64,000 bases of DNA from NCBI RefSeq assembly GCF_024347475.1, contig NZ_AP025487.1, forward strand, positions 2,418,001 to 2,482,000, read 5' to 3'. The position numbers and the translations under genes are program-made. This DNA is from Vibrio fortis. GTDB lineage: Bacteria; Pseudomonadota; Gammaproteobacteria; Enterobacterales; Vibrionaceae. Under the pieces are notes generated by a model, which worked only from the letters and a program-made list of their open reading frames with translations, was not told the DNA's origin and made no database searches. Shown here piece by piece: positions 9,006 through 16,851 of this stretch; positions within the stretch are counted from its first letter, which is position 1, and each line of letters opens with the position of its first letter.

Positions 9006-9476
9006 TCAGTCTTCAGCTTCAACGGCGATAAAACAATCTCGGACAGTATTGCTCTTAATGAGATAGATTAAAAACCACAACAACAGCATCAGTGTGACGC
9101 CATGTAGCCAATGAAACACACCATGATCGAGATAGACAAGATAGACGGTATGGGCAAACTGACTTAATACTGCAAAAAAAGTAACCCATCGTCCCCATGA
9201 GACAATGGTATTGATATACGGTCGTTCTGGCGATCTCAGACCAAATAGCCACATCAATAGAACGCTCGGCACGCTCAGAGCAATCCCCACATAAAACATT
9301 TGATGATCGGGATAAACGATCTCTAGTATTTTAGCTCCAGACTCTCGACTGGCACCAGCCACGACAAATACGACTAGGGCTTTGGCTAAAAACAACCAAC
9401 CAAGCCACAGCAAAATCGGTGCTTTGAGAAAGCCATGTTTATCATATTGTTCTAAAGAATACCGCACAGATCCCAC
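9006..9476 (-). CDS. DUF2919 (YfeZ-like) inner-membrane protein
   Basis: Small membrane protein of unknown function, up to 156 residues. Four hydrophobic stretches are visible: W-L-G-W-L-F-L-A-K-A-L-V near residues 24-35, M-F-Y-V-G-I-A-L-S-V near 60, T-F-F-A-V-L-S-Q-F-A near 98, and L-M-L-L-L-W-F-L-I-Y-L-I near 128. It resembles DUF2919/YfeZ proteins found next to YfeX-type peroxidases. The start is uncertain: GTG at 9476 and a second in-frame GTG at 9467 are both possible, and neither has a strong ribosome site. It lies upstream of the peroxidase gene with a 65-base gap, so co-transcription is likely. Confidence 0.75.
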   Translation of the reverse strand: MGSVRYSLEQYDKHGFLKAPILLWLGWLFLAKALVVFVVAGASRESGAKILEIVYPDHQMFYVGIALSVPSVLLMWLFGLRSPERPYINTIVSWGRWVTFFAVLSQFAHTVYLVYLDHGVFHWLHGVTLMLLLWFLIYLIKSNTVRDCFIAVEAED

Positions 9477-9575
9477 TTCAGCTTATTAGAAAACAGACAC
9501 TTTAACGCAAATCATTCATACTTAACTAGGTTTACGTTATCTTATCTACATATTGGTATTAACGATTATCTCAAC

Positions 9576-9917
9576 ATGAAAAAGAAGACCCAGACACCTT
9601 CGGTTGAATCTCAACAAGAAGCAATCAAAATCGCTAAGGCGACTCAAAAGCCCGGACAAACCAAAGAGCAAACCAAACTGATCGCTCAAGGGATTGAAAA
9701 AGGCATCGCACAATATAAGAAACAACAAAAAGAGCGTAACCGCCAGGCTGACAAAGCAAAGAAAAAGCAGCAAAAAGTCAAACAACAGACCGCTGAAATT
9801 GAAGTGCACGAACCTGTAGAGACAACTCAAACGCAAGACAATAAATCCAATATGCTGCCTTGGATGTTATTAGTCGTAAGCTGGATTGGATTCATTGCCT
9901 ATATAACTCAAACGTGA
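9576..9917 (+). CDS. DUF2956 family protein, tail-anchored
   Basis: Conserved unknown of 113 residues. The N-terminal 50 residues are the conserved part (E-A-I-K-I-A-K-A-T-Q-K-P-G-Q-T-K-E-Q-T-K). Then comes a highly charged Lys/Gln-rich, probably helical stretch (residues about 50-75) and a single C-terminal hydrophobic helix (M-L-P-W-M-L-L-V-V-S-W-I-G-F-I-A-Y-I) close to the end. This suggests a C-tail-anchored inner-membrane protein with a basic cytoplasmic domain. ATG 9576 has only a weak ribosome site. The lipoprotein gene follows after 10 bases. No function is known to me. Confidence 0.8.
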   Translation: MKKKTQTPSVESQQEAIKIAKATQKPGQTKEQTKLIAQGIEKGIAQYKKQQKERNRQADKAKKKQQKVKQQTAEIEVHEPVETTQTQDNKSNMLPWMLLVVSWIGFIAYITQT

Positions 9918-9927
9918 GATCGCAATA

Positions 9928-10260
9928 ATGAAACTTAGATGGTTAGGACTGCTGATTATGGGAATGCTTGTAGGGTGTACGACTCCGACCAAACTCCCTC
10001 ACAAACAAGCAGACCAAGTTAAAATGGATTACCACGGCATACTTGATATCAGCCATTGCACATACAAAGGGGTGATCACAGGAAGTGAAGGCCATTGGTA
10101 TAGCTATCTGTTTTTCCCCAACGATACGTTGGTTCAAGGCGCCATCAACGAACTCAAATCCAATGCCATAGCGATAGACGCCAATACTGTGTTGTTCACA
10201 TTGCCTCAAGACTTCGTGACATCAGTGACGTTATTAGGTACTGGCTACGACTGCCCATAG
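9928..10260 (+). CDS. DUF4156 family lipoprotein
   Basis: Small secreted lipoprotein, 110 residues. Signal peptide with lipobox L-V-G-C-T gives a lipid-modified cysteine at residue 17. The mature part has two further cysteines (S-H-C-T-Y-K-G and Y-D-C-P) that could form a disulfide, and the family-like motif T-G-S-E-G-H-W-Y-S-Y. The start ATG 9928 follows GAGA. Ten bases separate it from the DUF2956 gene, so the pair is probably one transcript. Function unknown. The residue after Cys is Thr, not Asp, so outer-membrane sorting is expected. Confidence 0.75.
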   Translation: MKLRWLGLLIMGMLVGCTTPTKLPHKQADQVKMDYHGILDISHCTYKGVITGSEGHWYSYLFFPNDTLVQGAINELKSNAIAIDANTVLFTLPQDFVTSVTLLGTGYDCP

Positions 10261-10276
10261 CAACGCACCTTATTAG

Positions 10277-10307
10277 CAAAAAAGAAAAAGCCAGCTTTCG
10301 CTGGCTT
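10277..10307 (-). terminator. terminator of the winged-helix gene
   Basis: Stem AAGCCAGC / GCTGGCTT with TTTC loop; on the minus strand it is followed by TTTTCTTTTTT. The gene's stop codon (10306-10308) lies at the edge of the stem. In the forward direction there is no T-run, so it ends the lipoprotein transcript less efficiently. Confidence 0.75.
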
Positions 10308-10593
10308 ATGCACTAAATCCAAGACTGGACGCTATATCACTTTTACGTTCCAGAACCCATTGACTATCGAATGGTCCCCAATCAGATAACTGATAGTAAC
10401 CATCATTATGACGTCGCCCATCTTGAATAAACATGAGTTCGATACCGATCCCCGGTAACGCCTTGAGTACATCTTGAATAGTACGACGAGGCCAACCCGT
10501 TTTTTCGATGAGTTTAGGCACATTCGGCCTTTCAAGGCTTTCTACGAGTAACGCTAAATATAGCCGCCTTGCAAAAACAGGACTCAACTCCAT
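10306..10593 (-). CDS. small winged helix-turn-helix protein (HTH_43-like)
   Basis: 95-residue protein dominated by a DNA-binding-type winged helix: L-A-L-L-V-E-S-L, then N-V-P-K-L-I-E-K-T-G-W-P-R-R-T-I-Q-D-V-L as a plausible helix-turn-helix, then a beta wing near G-R-R-H-N-D-G-Y-Y. No other domain. ATG at 10593 is chosen because AGGAGG lies 5 bases before it; the upstream GTG at 10599 would place that ribosome site too close. It resembles small one-domain winged-helix proteins of the HTH_43 type, which have no known target that I can name. It is divergent from the ArsC-like gene, so it could act on that 200-base region. Confidence 0.65.
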   Translation of the reverse strand: MELSPVFARRLYLALLVESLERPNVPKLIEKTGWPRRTIQDVLKALPGIGIELMFIQDGRRHNDGYYQLSDWGPFDSQWVLERKSDIASSLGFSA

Positions 10594-10798
10594 TGACACC
10601 TCCTATATCTGTGCCAGTTAATTATTTCTTTTTTCTCATCCGACATGTTGAGGTTGATCAATAAGTCTCCATTCGTGACATTTTCTTACCGTTTTTTTTC
10701 GTTCTTTGAAATATTCCTCACTCTGTTTTGTCTGAATTCCGAGTTCCTGATAGGATTCCATTCATAACAATGAAAGAAGATCACCAAAAGGAAGAATA

Positions 10799-11146
10799 AT
10801 GACTATCACAATGTTTGGTATCCCGAACTGCGACACAATTAAAAAAGCAAAGAAATGGCTACAAGCTGAAGAGATCGGCTTCGAATTTCACGATTACCGC
10901 AAACAAGGTGTAGATGAAGCGCTAGTACGCAGCTTCTGCGAAGAGCTAGGCTGGGAGCAAGTTCTTAACAAGCGTGGCACCACTTACCGTCAACTAACCC
11001 AAGAACAAAAAGACGGTCTAAATGAAGAAAATGCCATCGCTCTTTTGGTAGAACAGCCTGCAATGATCAAGCGACCAATCCTAAAAGTCGAAGATAAGCT
11101 GCATATTGGCTTCAAAGCTGATCAATATTCCGCTATTTTTGCTTAA
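10799..11146 (+). CDS. ArsC/Spx-family reductase, YffB-like
   Basis: Thioredoxin-fold protein of 115 residues in the ArsC/Spx superfamily. One cysteine is in the N-terminal active-site position (G-I-P-N-C-D-T-I-K-K-A), as in YffB, and the ArsC-like Arg is within I-K-R-P-I-L. A second cysteine (S-F-C-E-E-L) lies elsewhere. It sits directly upstream of dapE, the same neighbourhood as E. coli yffB-dapE. The ribosome site GGAAG precedes ATG 10799. YffB homologues are thought to be glutathione-dependent thiol reductases, but an in vivo substrate is not established. It is not the resistance arsenate reductase, which is the separate gene at 19883. Confidence 0.88.
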   Translation: MTITMFGIPNCDTIKKAKKWLQAEEIGFEFHDYRKQGVDEALVRSFCEELGWEQVLNKRGTTYRQLTQEQKDGLNEENAIALLVEQPAMIKRPILKVEDKLHIGFKADQYSAIFA

Positions 11147-11191
11147 CCCCAATTGCACTAAGCACTATTTGCATCACGCAAGTATGAATTC

Positions 11192-11222
11192 AGAAACGTG
11201 GCGACTGAAATGCCACGTTTCT
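11192..11222 (+). other. hairpin between the YffB-like gene and dapE
   Basis: Perfect 11-bp inverted repeat AGAAACGTGGC / GCCACGTTTCT with a 9-base loop, followed by CAAAAAAC and no T-run. It lies 38 bases before the dapE ATG. Possibly an RNA-stability element or operator. Confidence 0.6.
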
Positions 11223-11259
11223 CAAAAAACAAACGATAAGTAGAACAAGGAATTCAAGG

Positions 11260-12399
11260 ATGACAGACAGCCCAACTTTGGCTCTGGCAAAAGATCTCAT
11301 TAGCCGACAATCAGTAACGCCGGAAGACGCTGGCTGCCAAGACGTAATGATAAACCGCCTCAAAGCACTTGGCTTTGAAATCGAGGTGATGGTTTTCGAA
11401 GACACCACCAACTTTTGGGCTCGCCGTGGCACAGAAGCACCACTGTTCGCATTCGCTGGCCATACAGATGTTGTACCTTCTGGCCCTGCGGAGCTTTGGG
11501 ATACACCACCATTTGAGCCAACGATTATTGATGGTTACCTTCACGGTCGTGGCGCTGCAGACATGAAAGGTTCACTGGCTTCGATGATTGTTGCAGTTGA
11601 ACAGTTCATCGCAGACAACCCAGATCACAAAGGTTCTATCGGCTTTTTGATCACCTCAGATGAAGAGGGACCGTTTATCAATGGTACTGTGCGCGTGGTC
11701 GAAACACTGATGGCTCGTGGCGAGAATATCGATATGTGTATCGTAGGTGAACCTTCAAGTACAGAGTTCGTCGGTGATGTTGTGAAGAATGGTCGCCGAG
11801 GCTCAATCACAGGCGATCTTACAGTAAAAGGGACACAAGGCCATGTTGCCTACCCACACCTAGCGAATAACCCTGTACACAGCTCTCTGCTTGCAATCCA
11901 TGAGCTTGCGACAACGGAGTGGGACAAAGGTAATGATTACTTCCCGCCAACTAGCTTTCAAATTCCAAATGTGAGCGCAGGCACAGGTGCATCAAACGTT
12001 ATTCCTGGTGAATTCAATGTTCAGTTTAACCTTCGCTTTAGTACTGAACTGAGCAACGATATCATCGTTGAGCGCATCACTAACACTCTAGACAAGTACG
12101 ACTTTGAATACGACCTGAAGTGGACATTCAATGGCGACCCGTTCCTGACAGATACTGGTGCTCTTCTCGATGCCATCGTTGATGCCGTTGACCACGTAAA
12201 CGATGTGAAACCGGCGCTATTAACCACGGGTGGTACATCTGACGGTCGCTTCATTGCACGCATGGGTGGACAGGTTGTGGAGCTGGGGCCAGTGAATGCA
12301 ACAATTCATAAAGTGAACGAGTGTGTGAAAGTCACGGATCTAGAGAAGCTGACTGACATGTACCAACGTACACTGGTGAACCTACTAGCAAACTCATAG
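11260..12399 (+). CDS. dapE: succinyl-diaminopimelate desuccinylase
   Basis: Zinc hydrolase of lysine and diaminopimelate synthesis; it removes succinate from N-succinyl-LL-diaminopimelate. 379 residues, near the usual 375-377. M20-family metal ligands are visible: [18 protein letters not shown], and D-E-E-G-P. The dimerisation-domain motif T-G-G-T-S-D-G-R-F and the C-terminal histidine in A-T-I-H-K-V-N-E are also present. ATG 11260 follows CAAGGA. Together with dapA at 14518 this supplies the pathway to meso-diaminopimelate for peptidoglycan. Confidence 0.97.
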   Translation: MTDSPTLALAKDLISRQSVTPEDAGCQDVMINRLKALGFEIEVMVFEDTTNFWARRGTEAPLFAFAGHTDVVPSGPAELWDTPPFEPTIIDGYLHGRGAADMKGSLASMIVAVEQFIADNPDHKGSIGFLITSDEEGPFINGTVRVVETLMARGENIDMCIVGEPSSTEFVGDVVKNGRRGSITGDLTVKGTQGHVAYPHLANNPVHSSLLAIHELATTEWDKGNDYFPPTSFQIPNVSAGTGASNVIPGEFNVQFNLRFSTELSNDIIVERITNTLDKYDFEYDLKWTFNGDPFLTDTGALLDAIVDAVDHVNDVKPALLTTGGTSDGRFIARMGGQVVELGPVNATIHKVNECVKVTDLEKLTDMYQRTLVNLLANS

Positions 12400-12441
12400 T
12401 CTTCAAAGACCGAAAAGACAGCGAAAAAGTTGGGCAATCTC

Positions 12442-13116
12442 ATGACACCAAAAGAGTTAACCGGACAAGTAGAGTCTCATTTAACTGAGACATTAATTGG
12501 AAGTAAAACCTTTCTTGTACATCATGAGGTCGCCCAAGATCTTCACAACTTAATCGCCGCCGCCGAGCAAGCAGGTTACAAAATGGAGATCGCCAGTGGT
12601 TTTCGAAGCTATCAGCGTCAGTCGTTGATCTGGAATCGAAAATACGCGGGTGAAACCACCATTTTAGACAGTGATAGCCAACCATTAGACCCTACTCAGT
12701 TGACCGATACTGAGAAGCTGTGGGCGATTTTACGCTGGTCTGCCCTACCCGGTGCCAGTCGCCACCATTGGGGAACAGATTTTGATGTTTTCGCTCGCAA
12801 CCATCTTCCTGCAGACACCCAGCTGCAATTAGAGCCTTGGGAGTATTTCGAGGGACATCAACATGCCTTCTATCAATGGCTCAAAGGTAACGCTGAGGAG
12901 TTTGGGTTCTTCTTCCCGTATAGCAAAGACCTAGGGGGCGTTGCTGTCGAGCCGTGGCATATTAGCCACAAGCGGACTGCAGAGCTTTGTCTATCACAGT
13001 TATCGCCGACTCTGCTTGGCAATCAACTCCAGTCTGAGCCAATATTAGGGTATGAGCTCGTTATGGAGCAACTTAATTCCATCTATGATCGTTTCATAAC
13101 GAATATCGGTAACTAG
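12442..13116 (+). CDS. M15-family D-alanyl-D-alanine carboxypeptidase (VanY-like)
   Basis: Zinc peptidase of the LAS superfamily, 224 residues from ATG 12442. The zinc signature S-x-H-x-x-G-x-x-x-D is seen as A-S-R-H-H-W-G-T-D-F-D and the third ligand as E-P-W-H-I-S. The substrate-side motif S-G-F-R-S-Y-Q-R-Q is near residue 60. I see no signal peptide or membrane segment, so it may act in the cytoplasm, for instance in peptide recycling, rather than on the wall. A TTG at 12430 would add four residues, but neither start has a strong ribosome site. It follows dapE by 42 bases. Confidence 0.87.
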   Translation: MTPKELTGQVESHLTETLIGSKTFLVHHEVAQDLHNLIAAAEQAGYKMEIASGFRSYQRQSLIWNRKYAGETTILDSDSQPLDPTQLTDTEKLWAILRWSALPGASRHHWGTDFDVFARNHLPADTQLQLEPWEYFEGHQHAFYQWLKGNAEEFGFFFPYSKDLGGVAVEPWHISHKRTAELCLSQLSPTLLGNQLQSEPILGYELVMEQLNSIYDRFITNIGN

Positions 13117-13124
13117 GAGCTTCT

Positions 13125-13316
13125 ATGCTTGAATGGCTAACCAATCCTTGGGTCATCATTTTCATCGTGGTCAGTGTTGTCGTCGGTAACATTGCGGCGC
13201 TCAAATACACGGCTAACATGAATGTCGGCAAGGCAGATAAACTGAAAAAAGAGAGTGTTCTCGATAAGCTCAATCGTTTAGACAAACTGAACCGCGAAAA
13301 CCTCGATGACAAGTAA
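13125..13316 (+). CDS. DUF2897 family small membrane protein
   Basis: 63-residue protein with one N-terminal transmembrane helix (W-V-I-I-F-I-V-V-S-V-V-V-G-N-I) and a charged, probably cytoplasmic tail in which L-D-K-L-N-R is repeated twice. TAGGAG precedes ATG 13125. Eight bases separate it from the peptidase gene, so they are probably co-transcribed. The family is found mainly in vibrios and relatives; no function is known to me. Confidence 0.75.
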   Translation: MLEWLTNPWVIIFIVVSVVVGNIAALKYTANMNVGKADKLKKESVLDKLNRLDKLNRENLDDK

Positions 13317-13368
13317 CGGCAAGTGACAACGAGTTTTCCGAGCAATCACTACTTTAAATAACAGACAC

Positions 13369-13397
13369 AAAAAAGAGGACTTAACGTCCTCTTTTTT
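13369..13397. terminator. bidirectional terminator between the DUF2897 gene and bamC
   Basis: Stem AAAAAAGAGGAC / GTCCTCTTTTTT with TTAAC loop; A- and T-rich arms serve both convergent units. Confidence 0.92.
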
Positions 13398-13432
13398 AAA
13401 CTCATTTTATTGAGACAGTAGCGTCTAAACGG

Positions 13433-14470
13433 TTACTTCTCTTGAGCTTCTTTGGTTTGGTCAGCCACATGCGCCAAGATAGGAACCATTGATTTCAATA
13501 GCTCTTCTTCTACAGGCTTACCCGAAGCGTCAGTCACGTTGATAGAGGTACGGTTACCCAAGTCACCAAATAGGAAGGTATATGTACCCGGGCTTAGGTC
13601 GATCGGCTTAAGACCAATCTCATCCCAGAATTCATCATCTGGAGAGGCGTATTTCGCTTTCACCGTACCTTGCGACTGGTTACGCTCCTCTAGCTCAAAG
13701 CCCATTTGAGGAAGAAGCTTAGGTAGACGCTGCCACAACACGTTGTAAGGTGTACGAGCGATGATAACAGGGAATCCACTGCGGTCTGAGCCCATTGAGA
13801 TTGGGATCTTCTTAACCAGCTCTTGCGCTTTCAATGCCGCTTCAGCACGCAAGTTCTCGTCATACTTCGCCATGACCAAGTTGGTCATAAAGGCGTTATA
13901 ACGCTCTTTGTTGGTCGCAGAAACAGGCTTCTCTTCAGAGCCTTCACGCCAATCAATCAAATTGATCTTAAAGCCGTGGCGATTGTTCGCTTCAAAGCGA
14001 GAGATTGTATACCGGCTACCGATCTCTACTTCTTCGTCTTCAGAAACCCAAGTCACCCAATCGGTCTCGATCTCTTTATCAGACTGCTCACGAACACCAA
14101 TATTACGCTCTGTCAGCATATCAACCGCTGTTTGCCATACACGATCGGCTTCTTCAGCACGCAATAACCACAAGGTGACTTCGCCGTTCTGACGCTCTGC
14201 TCGCGCACCTGGAATAAGCTCCAACACCTGCTGTGGTGGACGAATATCAACGTCACGACCAGTACCACCAGCAAACTCCCCTTTAGGAATATCGTAGTTT
14301 GGGTAGAACTGAGGCGTTGCATCCTCTGGAAGCTGCCATTGAGTCAGCTCTGGGGTTTCTAAGTATTCGAAGTCATCTTTGGCTTGACGACGTTGAGTCG
14401 CGCTACCAGAGCATGCTGTAAGAACGAAAACAGCCAGTGAGCCGATCACTAGCTGGTGAGAATACTTCAT
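13433..14470 (-). CDS. bamC: outer membrane protein assembly lipoprotein BamC
   Basis: Lipoprotein of the BAM complex that inserts beta-barrel proteins in the outer membrane. 345 residues, as usual. Signal peptide with lipobox L-T-A-C-S gives lipidated Cys20. After it comes the extended segment that in E. coli BamC binds BamD, then two helix-grip domains (roughly residues 100-215 and 220-335). It is downstream of dapA in the same order as E. coli dapA-bamC, with 47 bases between. bamA is at 50653 in this window. Confidence 0.95.
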   Translation of the reverse strand: MKYSHQLVIGSLAVFVLTACSGSATQRRQAKDDFEYLETPELTQWQLPEDATPQFYPNYDIPKGEFAGGTGRDVDIRPPQQVLELIPGARAERQNGEVTLWLLRAEEADRVWQTAVDMLTERNIGVREQSDKEIETDWVTWVSEDEEVEIGSRYTISRFEANNRHGFKINLIDWREGSEEKPVSATNKERYNAFMTNLVMAKYDENLRAEAALKAQELVKKIPISMGSDRSGFPVIIARTPYNVLWQRLPKLLPQMGFELEERNQSQGTVKAKYASPDDEFWDEIGLKPIDLSPGTYTFLFGDLGNRTSINVTDASGKPVEEELLKSMVPILAHVADQTKEAQEK

Positions 14471-14517
14471 TTATACTCCTAAATGCCGAAGACAAGCTCC
14501 GGCACTATTTCAAACAT

Positions 14518-15396
14518 TTAGTAAATACACGCTTCTGTCATTGCTTGAGCAACGATAGGCTGAGCTGGCTCTGACAACTCTGTCAGTGGTAGTCGAAGAC
14601 TGCCTTCAGCGATCAAGCCCATTTTATGAACCGCCCATTTTACTGGAATTGGATTAGATTCAATGAACAAATGTTTGTGAAGTGGCATTAAACGCTCGTT
14701 TATGATTTCTGCCTCTTCAAATTTGCCCTCTTTCGCTAGCTTAAACATGGTCGCCATGTCTGCTGCTGCAACGTTATTCGTTACTGAGATAACACCATCA
14801 CCGCCACGTTTAACGAATTCGAGGCCAGTAAGGTCATCGCCACTTAGTAAGATAAAATCTTCGCCACAAAGTTCACGATGAATTGCAATTCTCTCTAGAT
14901 CACCCGTCGCATCTTTAAGTGCAACGATATTTTCAATCTTTGAAAGACGAGCGACAGTTTCTGGCAACAGGTCAACGGCAGTACGGCCAGGTACGTTGTA
15001 TAGAATTTGAGGAACGTCGCTCACTTCAGCAATCGCTTTATAGTGCTGGTACAAACCTTCTTGAGTTGGTTTGTTGTAGTAAGGTGTCACACTTAGACAA
15101 CCCGCAATACCAGAGCCATTTAATAGACGGCTAAACAGTACCGACTCGTGTGTCGCATTCGCGCCAGTACCAGCAATCACAGGAATGCGGCCATCTGCAA
15201 ACTCAACCATCTTAGTAACGACTTTGACATGCTCTTCAATAGTCAGTGTAGAAGATTCACCCGTAGTGCCAACGGCTACAAGACCATCACTACCTGCAGC
15301 AATGTGGTGCTCGACCAATTTTTTAAGGCTTTCGAAATCCACTTCACCGTCAGAATTGAATGGTGTAACCAGCGCAACGATACTTCCTGAAAACAT
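14518..15396 (-). CDS. dapA: 4-hydroxy-tetrahydrodipicolinate synthase
   Basis: Condenses pyruvate and aspartate semialdehyde, the first committed step to lysine and diaminopimelate. 292 residues, identical to E. coli. The Schiff-base lysine is in V-A-L-K-D-A-T-G-D and the catalytic tyrosine in I-L-Y-N-V-P-G-R-T. The TIM-barrel N-terminus is [12 protein letters not shown]. The ATG at 15396 with AGGGAGAT upstream is the true start; a longer frame to 15453 has no family support. Confidence 0.98.
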   Translation of the reverse strand: MFSGSIVALVTPFNSDGEVDFESLKKLVEHHIAAGSDGLVAVGTTGESSTLTIEEHVKVVTKMVEFADGRIPVIAGTGANATHESVLFSRLLNGSGIAGCLSVTPYYNKPTQEGLYQHYKAIAEVSDVPQILYNVPGRTAVDLLPETVARLSKIENIVALKDATGDLERIAIHRELCGEDFILLSGDDLTGLEFVKRGGDGVISVTNNVAAADMATMFKLAKEGKFEEAEIINERLMPLHKHLFIESNPIPVKWAVHKMGLIAEGSLRLPLTELSEPAQPIVAQAMTEACIY

Positions 15397-15747
15397 GTCT
15401 ATCTCCCTTAATTTGTTCTTTTTGCATGTTACTGTAAGCCGATTAATAAACACAAGCGATTAAAGTCGCTTAGCGGCCACAACTGGATGAAATATTGTCG
15501 TATGTTAGAGGTCACACGACTTATAAGCAGGTTCAATGCTAGAAATGATTTGCTCACACTCAATTTAACCGATTTAACACATAGCTTGTCAGCGCTCGGT
15601 TAGTGGTGAACGTTTGTCAATGCTTCCTGCTTATTGATTGTCCATTTAAGGCTAAATGGCTCATAAAAACACCCCGCCCTTCACTCGTTAATGTCTGTAT
15701 CTGTGCTAACATGCTCTAATCAATGGAATATAAAGAGACGTGATTTT
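15397..15747. promoter_or_regulatory. divergent dapA/gcvR intergenic region
   Basis: About 350 bases without a gene. It must carry the promoters of both divergent genes. I see a small inverted repeat AGCGA-TTAAAG-TCGCT near 15457 but no assignable operator or long open frame. Confidence 0.5.
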
Positions 15748-16290
15748 ATGACTCAACATCTAGTAATCACTGCAGTGGGCACAGATCGCCCGGGTATCTG
15801 TAACCAAGTGGTTCAGTTAGTCACCCAATCAGGCTGTAATATTATTGACAGTCGCATTGCGATGTTTGGTGAAGAGTTCACTCTCATCATGCTGTTATCA
15901 GGCAAAGCCAACAATATTACTCGAGTGGAAACAACTTTACCCTTGCTTGGTCAGGAACATGACCTGATTACTATCATGAAGCGAACGTCTCCACATGACC
16001 ATATTGAAAACTCCTATACCCTAGAAGTATTTATAGAGTCTGACGACAGGCTCGGGCTCACAGAAAAGTTCACTCAATTTTTTGCCGATCGTGAGATAGG
16101 TTTGGACTCGCTCAGCGCCCAGACTATCAATAAATCCAAGGTGCAGCTCGATAACGATCAGTTCCATATCTCCATTACCGCTTCTGTTCAATCAGAATGT
16201 AACCTGATGCAGCTACAAGAAGAATTTAACGCGCTGTGTCAGAGCCTATCAGTCCAAGGCTCGCTCAACTTTATCAAAAACAGTCTTTAA
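15748..16290 (+). CDS. gcvR: glycine cleavage system transcriptional repressor
   Basis: Two tandem ACT domains (about residues 5-80 and 92-170) in a 180-residue protein without a DNA-binding domain. This fits GcvR, which works by binding GcvA and preventing activation of the glycine cleavage operon. The first ACT domain starts L-V-I-T-A-V-G-T-D-R-P-G-I. ATG 15748 is chosen because it gives the family N-terminus (M-T-Q-H-L-V-I-T); a frame to 15691 is an extension. bcp follows after 12 bases, the E. coli gcvR-bcp order. Confidence 0.93.
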   Translation: MTQHLVITAVGTDRPGICNQVVQLVTQSGCNIIDSRIAMFGEEFTLIMLLSGKANNITRVETTLPLLGQEHDLITIMKRTSPHDHIENSYTLEVFIESDDRLGLTEKFTQFFADREIGLDSLSAQTINKSKVQLDNDQFHISITASVQSECNLMQLQEEFNALCQSLSVQGSLNFIKNSL

Positions 16291-16302
16291 AAAGGAAATG
16301 TC

Positions 16303-16773
16303 ATGAATACGCTGACAGCTGGCACTCCAGCACCTGCATTCTCTCTTCCGGATCAAGATGGCAACATCGTTTCTCTGGATGATTTCAAAGGCAAGAAAGT
16401 CCTTTTCTACTTCTACCCTAAAGCAATGACTCCAGGTTGTATTGTGCAAGCAGAAGGCCTGCGCGACATCAAAACGGAACTAGACGCACTCAACGTTGTA
16501 GTGCTTGGTGTCAGCATTGACCCAGTAAAACGCCTACCGAATTTCATTACTAAAAAATCACTGAACTTCTCTCTGCTTTCAGATGAAGACCACGCAGTTG
16601 CTGAACAGTTTGGTGTGTGGGGCGAGAAGAAGTTCATGGGTAAGGTTTACGATGGCCTACACCGCATCAGCTTTTTGATTGACGAAGAAGGTGTGATTGA
16701 ACACGTATTTAATAAGTTCAAGACAAAAACACACCACGAAGTGGTTCTAGATTACTTTAATCAGCAAGACTAA
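16303..16773 (+). CDS. bcp: thioredoxin-dependent peroxiredoxin, Bcp/PrxQ type, single-cysteine form
   Basis: Peroxiredoxin reducing hydroperoxides, 156 residues. Peroxidatic cysteine in Y-P-K-A-M-T-P-G-C. In E. coli Bcp the resolving cysteine lies five residues further on (T-V-Q-A-C-G-L-R-D); here that position is Glu (I-V-Q-A-E-G-L-R-D). The whole protein has only this one cysteine, so it must work as a 1-Cys peroxiredoxin or use an external thiol. Other marks are F-Y-F-Y-P-K, F-G-V-W-G-E-K and R-I-S-F-L-I-D. AAAGGAAATGTC precedes the ATG. A strong terminator follows. Confidence 0.95.
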   Translation: MNTLTAGTPAPAFSLPDQDGNIVSLDDFKGKKVLFYFYPKAMTPGCIVQAEGLRDIKTELDALNVVVLGVSIDPVKRLPNFITKKSLNFSLLSDEDHAVAEQFGVWGEKKFMGKVYDGLHRISFLIDEEGVIEHVFNKFKTKTHHEVVLDYFNQQD

Positions 16774-16805
16774 GCGTTTTTCTGACTACCTAAAGTCGTA
16801 TAAGC

Positions 16806-16845
16806 ACAAAGGCCGAATATCGTAAATATTCGGCCTTTGTTTTTT
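16806..16845 (+). terminator. terminator after bcp
   Basis: 15-bp stem ACAAAGGCCGAATAT / ATATTCGGCCTTTGT with a 5-base loop, followed by TTTTTAC. It lies between convergent genes; the reverse direction lacks a T-run. Confidence 0.9.
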
Positions 16846-16851
16846 ACTGAT

